Notes: generated by a model not told the origin, from the letters alone. A stretch of 64,000 nt of DNA from Megaustenia siamemsis (GCA_032433765.1 JAVIAB010000139.1:45576190-45640189), one strand, 5' to 3'; numbered from the stretch's first letter, positions 45,472 to 57,255 are shown. Made by a program: numbers and translations.

Positions 45472-45914
45472 CCATGAAAAATATACTAACTTTAAAATAG
45501 GTAACACGACGGCTAAAACTAAGAATAGCAAGATGTTATATCTTCTCAACATTCCTGTATGGTCCAGAAACATGGACATTAGACAAGAAAACAGAATACT
45601 GAATCCTTTGAAATGTGGATTTATAGGATTGGAAGAAAAGAAAACAAATTATGAAGTCTTAAAACAAGTAAAACTGAAAAGAGAACTACTAAATACAATT
45701 CAAACAAGACAAATGAGATTTTTTGGGCATGTTAAAAGACACAGCAGCCTGCTAAAAATAATCTTAGAAAGTAAAAAAGGCAGACCAAGACTAACATGGA
45801 CAAGTCTATTACAAACTGTACTATAAAAGCCAGAAGTCAGAATGGCGCTCCATGGTAGCCAACCTTCAAGAAGAGATGGCACTTGATGATGATAATTAGA
45901 TCATAAGGCATAAA

Positions 45915-46100
45915 ATATTGTACAATGTCATATAGTCGAAATGAGCCTTCAATAAACATTGTGAGAACACCAGACCCAAGGGCCAACCACATAAAGATGA
46001 ATTGCTGGAATATTAGGAACACACCAAGAGAATTGCAAATGGACTGCAAACTATATAGTTCCCTTGAAGCTGAAATGCAAATGAGGAAAGCAAAAATGCC
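45915..46100 (+). repeat. Unclassified repeat Y, copy 2
   Basis: Shares the blocks listed for 22255-22435; begins right after the GATGATGATAAT tail of the family C LINE. Confidence 0.65.
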
Positions 46101-46284
46101 ATATAGTCATTTTTTATCATGTCTCTGATAGGGACACACATTCCAGTAATAGTGACAGCTGACATACCAACAGGTAGATCAGCATAGGTCTTGTCATTCT
46201 CTCGCTGGAAAACACACTCCTCACAATTTTGTTGGCTATTACAAATTCCAGATACGTTGTTCAATTAACCTCGTTATCATCATT

Positions 46285-46540
46285 TAGTGTCTCTGCATAA
46301 AATGGTGGTTACCATGGAGTACCATTCTGCTCTGCCTCTTGCTTTAATAGAGCAGGTTCACTTATCCATCTTTTGAACATTGTCCATGTTTGTCTTGGTC
46401 TGCTTCTTTTCCCCATGTATTTCCCCTTCTAAGACTACTTTTAATAGGCTGCTGTGTCTTTTAGCATGCCCAAAAAATCTCATTTTCTATGAATCAGGCA
46501 TTCCTTACTTAATTTGTCAAAGATATATGTGTCATTGGGA
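46285..46540 (-). mobile_element. RTE-type LINE 3' end, family C
   Basis: Minus reading: GAAAATGAGATTTTTTGGGC, GCTAAAAGACACAGCAGCCT, GGAAAAGAAGCAGACCAAGA, then GGTACTCCATGGTAACCACC. Colinear with 45712-45870. Confidence 0.8.
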
Positions 46541-46917
46541 ACCATAAAAAAAGATTTAAGTTATTGAAGAATGTTTTTACATAATGATTTTACAGCATGA
46601 GAATCATCATTGTTTAGCTGCATGTTCATTGCAAGATGTTGTACTCATTACAGCCCATCTGAAGGAATCTTTGTCTCTCTAGTCTTACTCCCAATTCCTC
46701 TGCAGTCAAGTCTTGAAATCACTTTCTTCCTATTCTACCCTTGTTCTTTGTCTTATCTTCTGGAACCATTACTGCTCTTTACCCATCATATGGCAAAAGT
46801 ATTTCTTTTTCCTGTGAGATATTGTTTATCATCCAATTGTCATCAGTGTTCAGGGCGTTTAATACACCTTCATATTTCTTCAGTGTATACTGAGAACTTT
46901 CTATAGCATTTTACTTA

Positions 46918-47240
46918 ACCCTAGATTACGATACCTATCTGTGGCCAACTTGTTTATGATACCATAATAAAAATTACTACCATTTAATTGTAACATTAGG
47001 AGCTCTAAAAATTGTGTTTTCTTTGAACTTTTTAACACACAGCTGTGTGTTCACACTAGGAGAGACACAGGGATCCAAAATTTCCTGTCTCAGGTTGATT
47101 AATGACCTGAATTTGACATATCGAACATGTTACTATGTCTATTGTTACGGACGGCGTCAGTCCATCAGTATGGAAACCTCAGGATGTTATTCATTGCATT
47201 TCCTGAGTTATTAAGGGTCGTTTGATGTCAGCCAACAACA
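46918..47240 (-). mobile_element. piggyBac-like non-autonomous element, one end only
   Basis: Starts TTAA then CCCTAGATTACGATACC; colinear with the reverse complement of 53388-53080: ATGATACCATAATAAAAATT, ACTACCATTTAA, TTCTTTGAACTTTTTAACAC, ACACAGCTGTGTGTTCACAC, GGACGGCGTCAGTCCATCAG. The other end is missing. Confidence 0.78.
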
Positions 47241-49002
47241 GAGGAAATTTCCCTGGTCACAGCAACAAAATTGATAAATTATATGAAAACAATGACAACA
47301 AATATAAAACAAGGTGTACCAGCCACTGGCTGCTTTTTAAGTTGGTGGCTAAGGAAGAGAAGCAGAATCACACACACACTCTTACTCATTCATTTCAAAA
47401 CAAATTCCACAAAAGAATTTCAGGCCTCTTATGCCTATTTTATACCAAACAAAAGCTGAAGAAAGTTGTAAACTGTATTGAATTTTTGTTACAAAAAAAA
47501 TAAAAATAAAAGGCCAGTAAAGTTGTCTAAAATGTTAACTAGTCACAATCAGCCATGGGTGGCAAATTTACTTATTTCAGTGAAAATAATCACCAAGGCT
47601 GCTTGACATTTAAAACACAAGAAATTTACATGCAAAATAGTAAAAGCCACATAACTGAGAATCAGAATATAATTACAGCATGCTCTGTTAAATTAGTTTT
47701 CAATCAGACATCATAAATGCACAAAATACTGCTTGAAGTTATAGATTCAAGTATTATTTTATTATCACTCAACTACAACTAGACATAGCCATAATAACAT
47801 TACTTCAACTGTGAATTAAATGCCCTAAATTTATCCATACTCTCCAATAATTAAAATAAACCACTCCTCCCCTATTCAAGGTGTCTCAATAAGCAAAACT
47901 CTCTTCTTCTAACTTGTACTCGCTTATTTTACAAAAGCAATTTCTTCTGGCTACTCTTCTATGATTTGAATTATCGAACAAATTTTCACTGTCTTGTAGC
48001 TTCTTATTCTAAAACTCAGTCCTAGCCAAAACTGTCATTACATATCTAACAATGTCTTGCTATATAAGTATTCTCATATTTTTCTTATTTTATTATTACC
48101 ATTTATAGTATGCTTATTCTTTAACGTTTTATTTGTTATAGTTTTGTAGAGTTATTTGTCATCTCTATTATATGTCTGTTTTAGCTGTACAACAAGCACC
48201 TTCCTCCAACCAGAAAAACAAAGTCTAATGATTACACTACCAAGCACCCACACACTCATTCATATCTGTAGGCACAGTTTTATGAAATGAAGCTGTAGTG
48301 AAGCACCTAAATAGTTGTGAACATTTACTTCAATGGAAATGAGTCGACTTCCCACACAATACAGCAATCCATGCTGTTACCAAATGAGATTATTGGCAGA
48401 GTTGTTATCAAAAAGGTGAAACAAGCAGCCTGTTTGAATTGAAGTGTTGCAATTCGCCCAAATTTCTTGAGTAATAAAATTAAAAACAAAAGTTTTCACA
48501 AAATAACAGTAAACCAACAATATGTACAACAATCTATTCAGTGTTCATACAGCTCATGAACAAATACTGAGTGGAACATGCTGGCTAACCATATATGTAT
48601 TAGAGTATCTAAATGATTATAATAATATAGAACTCTCATAACCCACTTATTGCCATGTCTTCCTCTAAGGTAGATTACTATCAGAGGTTATGAGAATAAT
48701 GTGTGAAAGAACTTGCAGATACATGTATATTACAGATACATGTATATTACAATTAGATAGTATGTGGTTTTTTTCCCATTTTTTATTCAAGTAATTAGCT
48801 TTCTGAATGAGTTACTTTTCTTTGATAAAACTGTGAGGTTACTATTTTTATAAACTGATATTGTCTGAATTTTAAAACACTCTTTAGATTGTCAGTGAAG
48901 TCAAGTCTGTCCATAGAGGCATTGGCATAAGTCAGGTACTCACCAGCTTCCAAATGCAGTATGGCCTGCCGTTTTATTTGTGTATTTTTTTTTTAAGCAG
49001 GC
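47241..49002. other. Intergenic or 3'UTR DNA, no element recognised
   Basis: AT-rich; direct repeat ACAGATACATGTATATTAC at 48716-48751. Could include the 3'UTR of the unidentified minus-strand gene, but no evidence shows it. Confidence 0.4.
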
Positions 49003-49013
49003 AATATAGGACA

Positions 49014-50062
49014 CATGTGCAGTTCGAACAGAGGAAGGACTGAGCGAATGTTTCCCAATAGAAACTGGGGTTAAACAAGGATGTATTTTATCGCCCTTGT
49101 TATTTGGAATTGTTATGGACTTCATAATGAAGAAATGCTGCACTGGTAATAAAGGCATCGAATGGATACAAGGAGACCATTTGGAGGACCTGGACTTTGC
49201 TGATGACATAGTTCTCATCAGCAATCAGATAAAAACGATGCAGGAAAACACAAATGAACTATCATCAATAGCCAGCAAAATTGGGCTTGAGGTCAATCAT
49301 GAAAAGACTAAAGTCATGAAAAGTTTAATTCCAACAAGTGACAAAATATACATGGAAAACAAACCAGTAGAAGAGATCGATCACTTCATCTATCTTGGAA
49401 GTCACATTGATCGAGAAGGGGATACGAGCAAAGAAATTAGAATCAGACTGGCTAAAGCAGCAATGTCTTTCAGAAGCCTTGAAAAGTTGTGGAAATCAAA
49501 ACTCATTAGCACAAACACAAAACTTAGGCTATTCAAATCAAATGTACTATCAACCCTTACGTATGCGTGTGAAAGCTGGAAAACAACAAGAGATATAGAA
49601 ACAAAGTTGAACGCATTCGAAAATAAATGTCTAAGGAAAATACTTGGTATAGAATGGAACGAATTCAAAACAAACGAGGAAATTAGAGAAATCGCCAATC
49701 AACCACTAATATCTTCAGTAATAAAGAAAAGACGATGGTCATACGTTGGACATGTGATGAGAAGAGATAATAATCGAATAGCAAAGCAAGCCCTCATATG
49801 GGAAACAACAGGTAAAAGAAAAAGAGGAAGACCCAGGGAGACACTGAGAAGAACATTGATGAGAGAGGCAAGAGCAGCAGGAATCGGCTCCCTCAATGAG
49901 ATAGAACTGCTTGCACAGAACAGAGACAGATGGCGAGATTTGATAAAATATCTTTAAAAGAAAACTGCTAGAACAAAAATTCATATAGGAGAAGGTGTAT
50001 CTTGGTCTACGCCCTATGGGCCGGTTACGGCTCGAAAGGTCAATAGATAGATAGATAGATAG
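49014..50062 (+). mobile_element. RTE-type LINE 3' part, family A, youngest copy
   Basis: 5'-truncated insertion bounded by AATATAGGACA at 49003-49013 and 50063-50073. Open from the junction: TCAVRTEEGLSECFPIETGV, KQGCILSPLL (RT motif B region), then the frame below, and the 3' tail TACGCCCTATGGGCCGGTTA, CGGCTCGAAAGGTCAATAGA, (TAGA)n. Best reference for the other family A copies. Confidence 0.93.
49097..49957 (+). CDS. RTE ORF2 C-terminal part (reverse transcriptase and tail)
   Basis: 286 residues from the first ATG, stop TAA; the frame is also open upstream to the insertion junction at 49014. Reverse-transcriptase motif C is LDFADDIVLISNQIK; then the thumb/connection region [66 protein letters not shown], and the C-terminal block [36 protein letters not shown]. 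Endonuclease and the N-terminal half of the RT are absent, so it cannot retrotranspose on its own. No stops or shifts inside, in contrast to the other copies. Confidence 0.9.
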   Translation: MLFGIVMDFIMKKCCTGNKGIEWIQGDHLEDLDFADDIVLISNQIKTMQENTNELSSIASKIGLEVNHEKTKVMKSLIPTSDKIYMENKPVEEIDHFIYLGSHIDREGDTSKEIRIRLAKAAMSFRSLEKLWKSKLISTNTKLRLFKSNVLSTLTYACESWKTTRDIETKLNAFENKCLRKILGIEWNEFKTNEEIREIANQPLISSVIKKRRWSYVGHVMRRDNNRIAKQALIWETTGKRKRGRPRETLRRTLMREARAAGIGSLNEIELLAQNRDRWRDLIKYL

Positions 50063-50073
50063 AATATAGGACA

Positions 50074-50694
50074 TGAAAAGTGGAAAGCATGCAAACATTT
50101 GTATACATGCTTGAGAGGTAGATTGGGGCCTAATATGGATGGCTCAGACTAACTAGCTACTACAAATCTGACAGTAATCCTTGTTAAGTTTTCAAGTGTT
50201 GCCTAGTTTATATTTAAAAAAATTTTAGTACTTCAAATAAAATATGGATGTGCTGAGTAGCATGATGGATGTGTGTATAAACTTCACAGCTGAAAAAAAA
50301 ATACCATTCACTAGTGCATCCTTATTTTATAACGAATATTTATTAATTTTTTTTAATAAAAGCAATACACAAGATCTCATGTGTTCATTAGATCGCCCAG
50401 AATAAAGGACCAGAAAACAATCTTGTTACTTCCCATGTCTAATTTAATCAAATTAAAAAAAAAAAAAAAAGCATACCATTACTTCTTTACTGTTAAAGTC
50501 TTCTATATATACCATTAGGAACAGCACAAATGATCATTTTCAGATGTCTGTCCTCAAACTTTTCACATACATTGACCCAACAACATCAATAATTTGAACA
50601 TCAGGCTGGAGGCATCTTGAAACAAAACTTCAGATATTTCCTTTATACTTTAAAAAGTAATTACTAAAAAGCAGCTGCCATGTAACACATTACT
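50074..50694. other. Intergenic DNA, no element recognised
   Basis: AT-rich; A run at 50456-50470. Confidence 0.5.
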
Positions 50695-51120
50695 TCATAG
50701 TCTTCTTCTTTCTTTCCTTATTTCCTCTCAGCATAGAGGGGAGATATAGTTAGCGGCCTTTTGCTCCTCTGTTATATTTTCCTGCTGTTTCCTAGTGTTC
50801 CTGATATTCCATCAATCCGTCTTTTTCATTTCACCCTTGGATCTGGTGTTCCTATTGTGTTGTAGTCTTTCTGTCATATCACGTGGCCAAACCATTTTAT
50901 CTGTTATTTCTTTATGTATTCATTGGCAGGAATTATTCCTACCTTTTTTCTTAATTTATTACTTATATTATCTTTTAGGCTATTTTCTTTCAAGCATTCA
51001 ACATACTTTATTTCAGTAATGGTTATTTTTCTTATTGTTCTTGAGTCTAGCTAGCATCCAGGTCTGGCATTTACAGAACAATATTGGAATGAATAAAGAC
51101 CGTTGTTCTGAATCTGTTTA
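50695..51120 (-). mobile_element. RTE-type LINE 3' part, family D
   Basis: Colinear with 15260-15740: GGGGAGATATAGTTAGCGGC, CACGTGGCCAAACCATTTTA, TTTCTTTATGTATTC. Many changes; no open frame. Confidence 0.78.
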
Positions 51121-51598
51121 GCTTCTTGTGTTATTTCCTTGTTGGACAGTAGTTATGATACCTCATGCTGAATATTAAAATTACAATTATTAATAGGAAT
51201 AGGAAAAAGAGAGATATAATGCATTTAACTTCATTGCTTGACCACAACCATCTAAAAGTGACAGTTCAGTACAAAGCAACTGGTAAAAGACTTATAACTG
51301 AGCGTTATGTTTCATATAGACTTTAAAAAGCGCCAGCAATCTATCCACAATTTAAAGAGCAGACAAAATTGCTAACACATTGACACATTGTACAATGAAA
51401 TTGTTACAAAAAAAGAGACAAACATTCACTGCTTTACTACTCACATAACTATTGCAATATGTTTTTTTTAAATAATTTTCCTCCTCAGCGATCTGCCTAA
51501 AAATATTCGTAGCCTTACTGCTCACATATGTACTGTACTAAGTCACAAAACATTTCAGTTCAAAATAGCTTATCCACACACACGCACATGCTGGTCAA

Positions 51599-51715
51599 CT
51601 ATGTGAATTCTGATTTCGGTGATGACTGAATTATCAAATTGCCAGGCATAACGTAGTCTCCAATCATGAATTGGTTGCTGACTGGGAAGTGATTTGTTGA
51701 ACCACTGATGACACT
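51599..51715 (-). CDS. Terminal exon of the unidentified gene
   Basis: 38 codons plus TAG, after the pyrimidine-rich acceptor GTTTTGCTTCAG. A longer open frame in another register (51770-51570) overlaps it and is taken to be a shadow. Confidence 0.5.
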   Translation of the reverse strand, partial: SVISGSTNHFPVSNQFMIGDYVMPGNLIIQSSPKSEFT

Positions 51716-54263
51716 CTGAAGCAAAACATGAAGAACAAATAATTAGTTTTGAACCTGAATATTTCAACAATAGCTACATTGTAGCTTACAGCACAAAAAC
51801 AATAGCTAAAGAGAAGTTAACATTGCATTTTAAAACTGTAGAACTAAATTTAGGTAGTTTTAACAGTTCAATTTGTTCAACAACACTAAAGCAAACTTTC
51901 ACTGTGCCCAACAATTCTTTATTACTAAAATTCACATATTGTGCTACCAATGCCAAACATGGTCACTTATGACTAAAGAATGGAGTTATGTTTTGTAATT
52001 GTGTGGTTTCATTTAACCCTGAATTATGATAGGGTAATAAAAGTTACAGTGCATCAAAATACATTTCTTCAAAATTTGACACATTGCCACGGTCAAATAT
52101 TTCTCCCCTCCACGTACCTTCTTATTACTGCTTCCGGTGATCCCTTACGTGTTGGATTTGTTTCCATTGATGTTTTATTTCATTGCGCATGTGAGAGAAA
52201 AAAAAATAGCGCATGGTCGGTCTTGGGACACACGATGAGCCATTATGATGAGTAGCACGCACAAAATGGCTGTGCCCATGGATTCATGATTACTCTAGTG
52301 AATGCGGTCTACAATGAACTAAACATGGTGCAAATTCCCCAAAGAGATAAAACTTCGGCTGACTTGACGGAGCCCACCACATTAATGCGTTGGAAATTGC
52401 AAATAACTTGCGTCAAACAACTCCATCAACCGTCCTTGAACAGAAATCAGTGTGGCATAAAATGCAGATCAACATTAGACGGAGGAAGGTCGCATTCACA
52501 ACACTTGATTTGTCAAAACGGAGTATTGTCGTGCATGCAACGCCAATTCATTGGCATAGATATGATAAGTAGAACATCATTTCGACTTGAATGCAGAAAA
52601 TTGCAACGGAAAGCCGAAATTGATCAGATTCCAAAGCAATTTCTGCAACGATAAAGAGAAGGTGACTTAGTTCCGCCATCATGGAAACGGATCATCATTT
52701 TCAGGAGGACGTGAACTTCCGGGCAATATGGTGGATAGGCGGCAGGAACCATTGAAGACTATGTCTGAAAGGTGTTCCTTGTTGCAGTTTCTTTATATTC
52801 CAAGTCCGGCTTGTTGCATGAGCTACTGAGTTAAGTGCTCTGTGCACACTGTGAGCTGTGTATTTCATCTGTTTTGATCATGTTTCGATGTCCCAATTGT
52901 TTACGATGAAGGATGATATCGTATGACAGGGAACAGTTGACTGTGTTCACTTTCTGCGCGGTTTCACCTTATGTCTTTTGGCGTGTGCTGAGACTGCTAC
53001 GATGGGGACTACAGTTACCTTTCTTTGTTTTGGAGATGAGTTAGTAATTCGGATGATTCCACTGGCACGGGCGGTTGAGCAATTATGCAATTTGTTTGTA
53101 GTGATACCGAGGCCTTCCATAACCAATAAGGTACAGAACATACTGATGGACTTGCTGTGGCCGTATGAATAGACAATATAATATGTTCAGTCTGTGCTGT
53201 CAAATTCCATGTCATAAATCAGCCCGAGCCGAGAAATCTTGAGTCCCCATGTCTCTTCTATTGTAAACACACAGCTGTGTGTCAAAAGTTCAAAGAAAAT
53301 ACTATTGTTAATTTAAGTGGTAGTAATTTTTATTAAGGTATCATATAAGGAAGAGTCGGCATATATGTTATTGTAATCTTAAAAACACCTATTTTTTCCA
53401 AGTATTAGTGCCTGATCACCTACAAATTGAAGCATGTTAACCACCTCTGTCTATAATGGGTTGCCAGAATACATACATTACATTACAGAACAAACATGTA
53501 CAAAGAGGGTACTATACTAACCATTATTTCTCCTAACAATATGCTGTTAATGCCAAACTTGGACATTAACAGCCAAAGAAAAATCAACACTATAGAGCTG
53601 ATAGTGAATGTGACTAGAAGAGACAGAATCATAAGTGAGTATAAGAAAAGGTATGAGAACACCTGCATGAAAGACATCGTCCACGATAGCTAATTTTTTT
53701 AGCTAGCTGAGTGCAGTGTTCCCTAGAGTTCGGCTTCTCGTGGCAAGGAGTACGGGTTCGATCCTGCTTCGGACCATATATTGTTCTTTTTTTCTGTTGT
53801 TTATTTGTCATTTTTTCGGAGTGCTGTAAAACATTTCTCTTCCTCCCATGATTCGCTATAAGAAAAGAGCTGGAGTGCAGGATCACATTAGGAAAAAAAT
53901 AGGTAAAATGGTCTGGACATATAATACAATCACCACCAGACAGTATCCCTCAGAGAACTGTAACACTCAGAAACTATAAGAAGAGGGGAAAAGATAGACC
54001 TAAAGGACAACAAGATGGATGAATTAAACAACAGACTTCCTTCAAGAGTACCATGTAGGAAAACAACATCAAGAGGGTCTATCAGAAAATAGTAAATGTG
54101 TACAGTACTACTATACAAGACTGTATGGTTAAATCTGATACCTGAGACTGAGTGAAGGTGATGGGGCTAATTCCAGCACCAATGGATGTTCGATGAGCAT
54201 TGGCATTAGATGTGATAGTGCCCACACTTGGTATACTACCAGGATTTATAGGTGCTGCCTGGG
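51599..54263 (-). CDS. C-terminal two exons of an unidentified protein
   Basis: Minus-strand exons 54263-54142 and 51715-51599 join in phase 0 and end in TAG (51601-51599). The first begins in the middle of a codon after a CTTGCAG acceptor and encodes QAAPINPGSIPSVGTITSNA then NAHRTSIGAGISPITFTQSQ; its donor is GTATCAG. The second follows a TTCAG acceptor and encodes SVISGSTNHFPVSNQFMIGD then YVMPGNLIIQSSPKSEFT. The segment is rich in Ser/Thr/Asn/Pro, with no domain recognised; it resembles the low-complexity tail of a transcription regulator, but that is a guess. Upstream exons were not found up to 64000 and could be further right. Composition and clean splice sites favour a real gene over chance. 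Confidence 0.5.
52016..53388. mobile_element. piggyBac-like element, long copy
   Basis: TTAA-flanked: ATTTAA then CCCTGAATTATGATAGGG at the left, GTTATTGTAATC then TTAA at the right. Ends match the short copy at 32917-33385. The roughly 0.9-kb interior (52200-53180) is clearly richer in GC and CpG than its surroundings and is absent from the short copy; it has frames up to 122 codons (52286-52654), but none shows a piggyBac transposase motif or the Cys-rich tail. Confidence 0.72.
53690..53890 (+). repeat. tRNA-headed repeat, possible SINE
   Basis: TTTAGCTAGCTGAGTGCAGT (A-box-like) and ACGGGTTCGATCCTGC (B box) are spaced as in a tRNA gene, but there is no acceptor-stem pairing, and a T-rich body follows. 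Confidence 0.5.
54142..54263 (-). CDS. Penultimate exon of the unidentified gene
   Basis: 122 nt, 2 nt completing a codon plus 40 codons, ending ITFTQSQ at a GTATCAG donor. The upstream polypyrimidine tract is modest (CCACTTAACTTGCAG). Confidence 0.5.
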
Positions 54264-55100
54264 CTGCAAGTTAAGTGGAAACATTTATTAGCAGGTGATC
54301 ATTGAGAACTTTCTATAGAGAATATGTATAATCTTCTTTTACATAATTATTCAGAAAGAGCTGAATACAACAAATTCGCTATGGATATCTGCTCAACTTT
54401 TAGAACTACTCTGCTCACCACTCCTTCAGTGACCACATAAATTGTCATATTTAATTTATAGCTCAACAGTCAATTTTTTTAAAACATTTATTAAAATACC
54501 ATGTATTATTCCCCCCTTTTTCTGTGGTAAAGTTCAGTATCTTTCTGCAGCTTTTACAGAATTATAATCTGTTATTATAGAAACAACCCCCCCCCCCCCC
54601 CACCCCAAATAGAAACTGATAGCCGCTCTCCTACAAAACAAATCAATGTCCATTATCATAAAGAAACTTATACAATGCATGCAACCAGAAGGGGAACAAT
54701 TTTAAAACAAGACCATAAGAGAAAGAATAAAATAAATATAAAATTAATTTTGAACTATGCAAAGAGAGAACAAATGAAGTAGTTTGTCCACCTGGAGAGG
54801 AAAATTATCCAAAAGGCAGGCGCACAAAAAATGGACAAGAATACAGAACAGAAGAAAAGCCCACAATAAAATGGAGTGACCAACATCAAGGAAACTCTAC
54901 AGCACCATTATATGCAATAGGGTAGCTGAGGCTACCAGAAAAGCAAGACCTAGAACTCTGTATATGCCTTGACACATTAGTGGGCAAAACATAAAATGGA
55001 GGTGGTTTTTTGTGTGTGTGTGTGTGCTTATTTGCTATCTGCAGTGTGCATTTACTATTTATGTAGCTGCGTTTGCTCAACAAAATACTGAAAATTATTA
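54264..55100. other. No element recognised; poly-C run
   Basis: Run of 16 or so C at about 54586-54602 and (GT)n at 55012-55026. Nothing else supportable. Confidence 0.5.
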
Positions 55101-57255
55101 GTTTAAATGACCTTTGTCATCATTATAGAAATTTGAAGGCAGATTTTTATCTCTTAGAGTAAAATTAAAAAGAACAAAACAACCCTCAGTTGACATCAAG
55201 TTAAATTTAGATTTACTCAAATCAGACAAGAAGCTGCAAGACAAATATAAAATCACAATTCAGAACCGGTACAATGCAATAGAGAAGATACAAAGCATTG
55301 ATGAACAGTGGGAAATGCTAAAAGAATCAATGCAACAAACATCAAAAGAGTTCATACCACCAGTGAGGACAAATTCAAGAAAGAAATGGATGACAGATGA
55401 TATTTTGCAGCTAATGGATACAAGAAGAAGAAATAAAGAAAATAAAGATGAGTATAAGAGATTAAATAAAGAAATTGTAGTAAAATGCAATGAAGCAAAA
55501 GAAGCATGGCTAAAAGAGAGATGCAAAGAGATTAAAATGCAACAAAAAGGAGATGCTAAAGCTATATACAAACAAATTGAGGAATTAACAGGAAGAAAAC
55601 CCATCCAAAAATGGATGTTTAAGATCAAAGGAAGGAGAACTGTTGATTGATCAAGAAAACATAAGTGAACGATGGACAGAATACATTAAAGATCTATATA
55701 ATGATGAACGAACGAAAGTAAATATTAAGGATAATGGAGAAGGACCAGAAATACTCAGAGAAGAAGTGGAAGACGCCTTCGCAATAGCAGGCAAAGCTCC
55801 TGGACCAGATAATATAACTAAAGAAGAGATTGAAGCCATGGGTGATTTTGGAATAGAAATAATAACAAAAATATTGAATGATATCTGCAACAGCGTATAT
55901 ATACCAGACAACATGCTCAAATCAATATTCATAGCCCTACCAAAGAAATCAGGTGCGATTGAATGCGATGATCATCACACATTAAGCCTTATGAGTCATA
56001 TGACTAAGATATTATTAAGAATCATCATGGGAAGAGTGCGAAACAAAATCAGCCCAGAAATTAGCGATGAACAGTGTGGTTTTGTTAGAGATAAAGGAAC
56101 AAGCAATGCCATTTATATCATAAGATCTTTAGTAGAAAGAGCCGTAGAGGTGAAAACAGATCTATACCTTTGTTTCATAGATTACAAAGGCATTTGACAA
56201 AGTAAAGCACCAAGAAATAATCAAAATTTTAGAAAGCATAAACGCAAACAGCAAAGATCTAAGAATAATAAAGAACATGTACTGGCAACAAACAGCGGCC
56301 ATAAGAACTGGAAACCAATTGGGATTGTTTCAACAAATAAAACAGGGTGGTAGACAAGGTTGTGTGCTGTCACCAGATTTGTTTAATTTTTATAGTGTCA
56401 TTATTTTAAGATCCATAAGGGGCATGCCTGGAATAACAATTGGAGTTCATAACATAAATAGTCTAAGGTATGCTGATGATACAGTCTTAATCGTTAAGAG
56501 TGAAAATGAGTTACAAGAAATGTTGGACATTATAGTGAAAGAAAGCAAAAATAAAGGACTCAGACTTAATAGCAAAAAGACAGAAGTAATGGTAACAACA
56601 AAGAAAAAGACATCACCTCAGTGCAAAATAAAGACAAGTGGAGCAATATTAAAACAGGTAAATGAATTTAAATATTTGGGAACTTTGTTAACCTCAGACG
56701 GAAGATGTACAAAAGAGGTGAGATGCAGAATGGCACAGGCAAAAGCAGCTTTCCAAAAAAATGAGGAAGATACTATGCAATCCATTTTTGACAATAGAAA
56801 CAAGAAAAAGAGTTCTTAAATGTTACGTAGAGCCAGTCTTTATATATGGATGCGAATCTAGGACAACAGACAAGAAAATCACTGGAGTCTGTAGAAATGT
56901 GGTTTTACAGAAGAATGTTGAGAGTACCATGGACAGCTAAGAAGAGTAATGAAGATGTATCCTGAGAGATGTCAAAGCAAAAAGAGAGCTAATTTCCAAT
57001 ATTAGGAAGAAACAATCATCATTTTTTGGCCATGTAATGAGAAGAGAACAACTGGAATATATTGTAACAACTGGAAAAATTGAGGGACGAAGAGATAGAG
57101 GGAAGCAAAGAGAAAAAATAACAGACAGCTTAAGAGAATAGCTTGGCAGAAGGTCAACTACAGAAATTACAAATAGCTGCCAAGATCGAAAGTTGTGGAG
57201 AGACATGATCACCTACACCAGCAGGCCCTGTACTTGATGATGATGATGAAGCTAA
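55100..57255 (+). mobile_element. RTE-type LINE, family B, longest copy
   Basis: Reads from the endonuclease-RT linker to the 3' end in three frames: 55315-55650 (EFIPPVRTNSRKKWMTDDIL), 55643-56197 (APGPDNITKEEIEAMGDFGI, FIALPKKSGAIECDDHHTLS, EQCGFVRDKGTSNAIYIIRS, CFIDYKGI), 56277-56819 (GGRQGCVLSPDLFNFYSVII, SLRYADDTVLIVKSENELQE, KYLGTLLTSDGRCTKEVRCR). A frameshift near 55640, another at the motif A FIDY(K)AFDKV region (56180-56200) and one near 56770 break it. Tail GATCACCTACACCAGCAGGC, CCTGTACTTGATGATGATGA. The endonuclease is missing. Confidence 0.93.

Larger units (their letters stand above)
42880..45900 (+). mobile_element. RTE-type LINE 3' part, family C, split by a Penelope-like element
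   Basis: Left part 42880-43633: IKRGVRQGCILPPNLFNLYT, LRYADDTVLLAEV (motif C, YADD), then an A run, NIKKTKTMIINKD and GTVKSYNYFGHTI. About 90 bp carrying QADIKVDGIDLG/LQVDIKVEGIYLE is duplicated (43315-43350 and 43490-43525). Right part 45472-45900: [50 protein letters not shown], and tail TGGCGCTCCATGGTAGCCAA ... GATGATGATAAT. Confidence 0.88.

Noticed and set aside
52286..52654. 122-codon plus frame as a piggyBac transposase
   Set aside because: No DDD-type motif surroundings and no Cys-rich C-terminal tail. Kept only as an unexplained interior.
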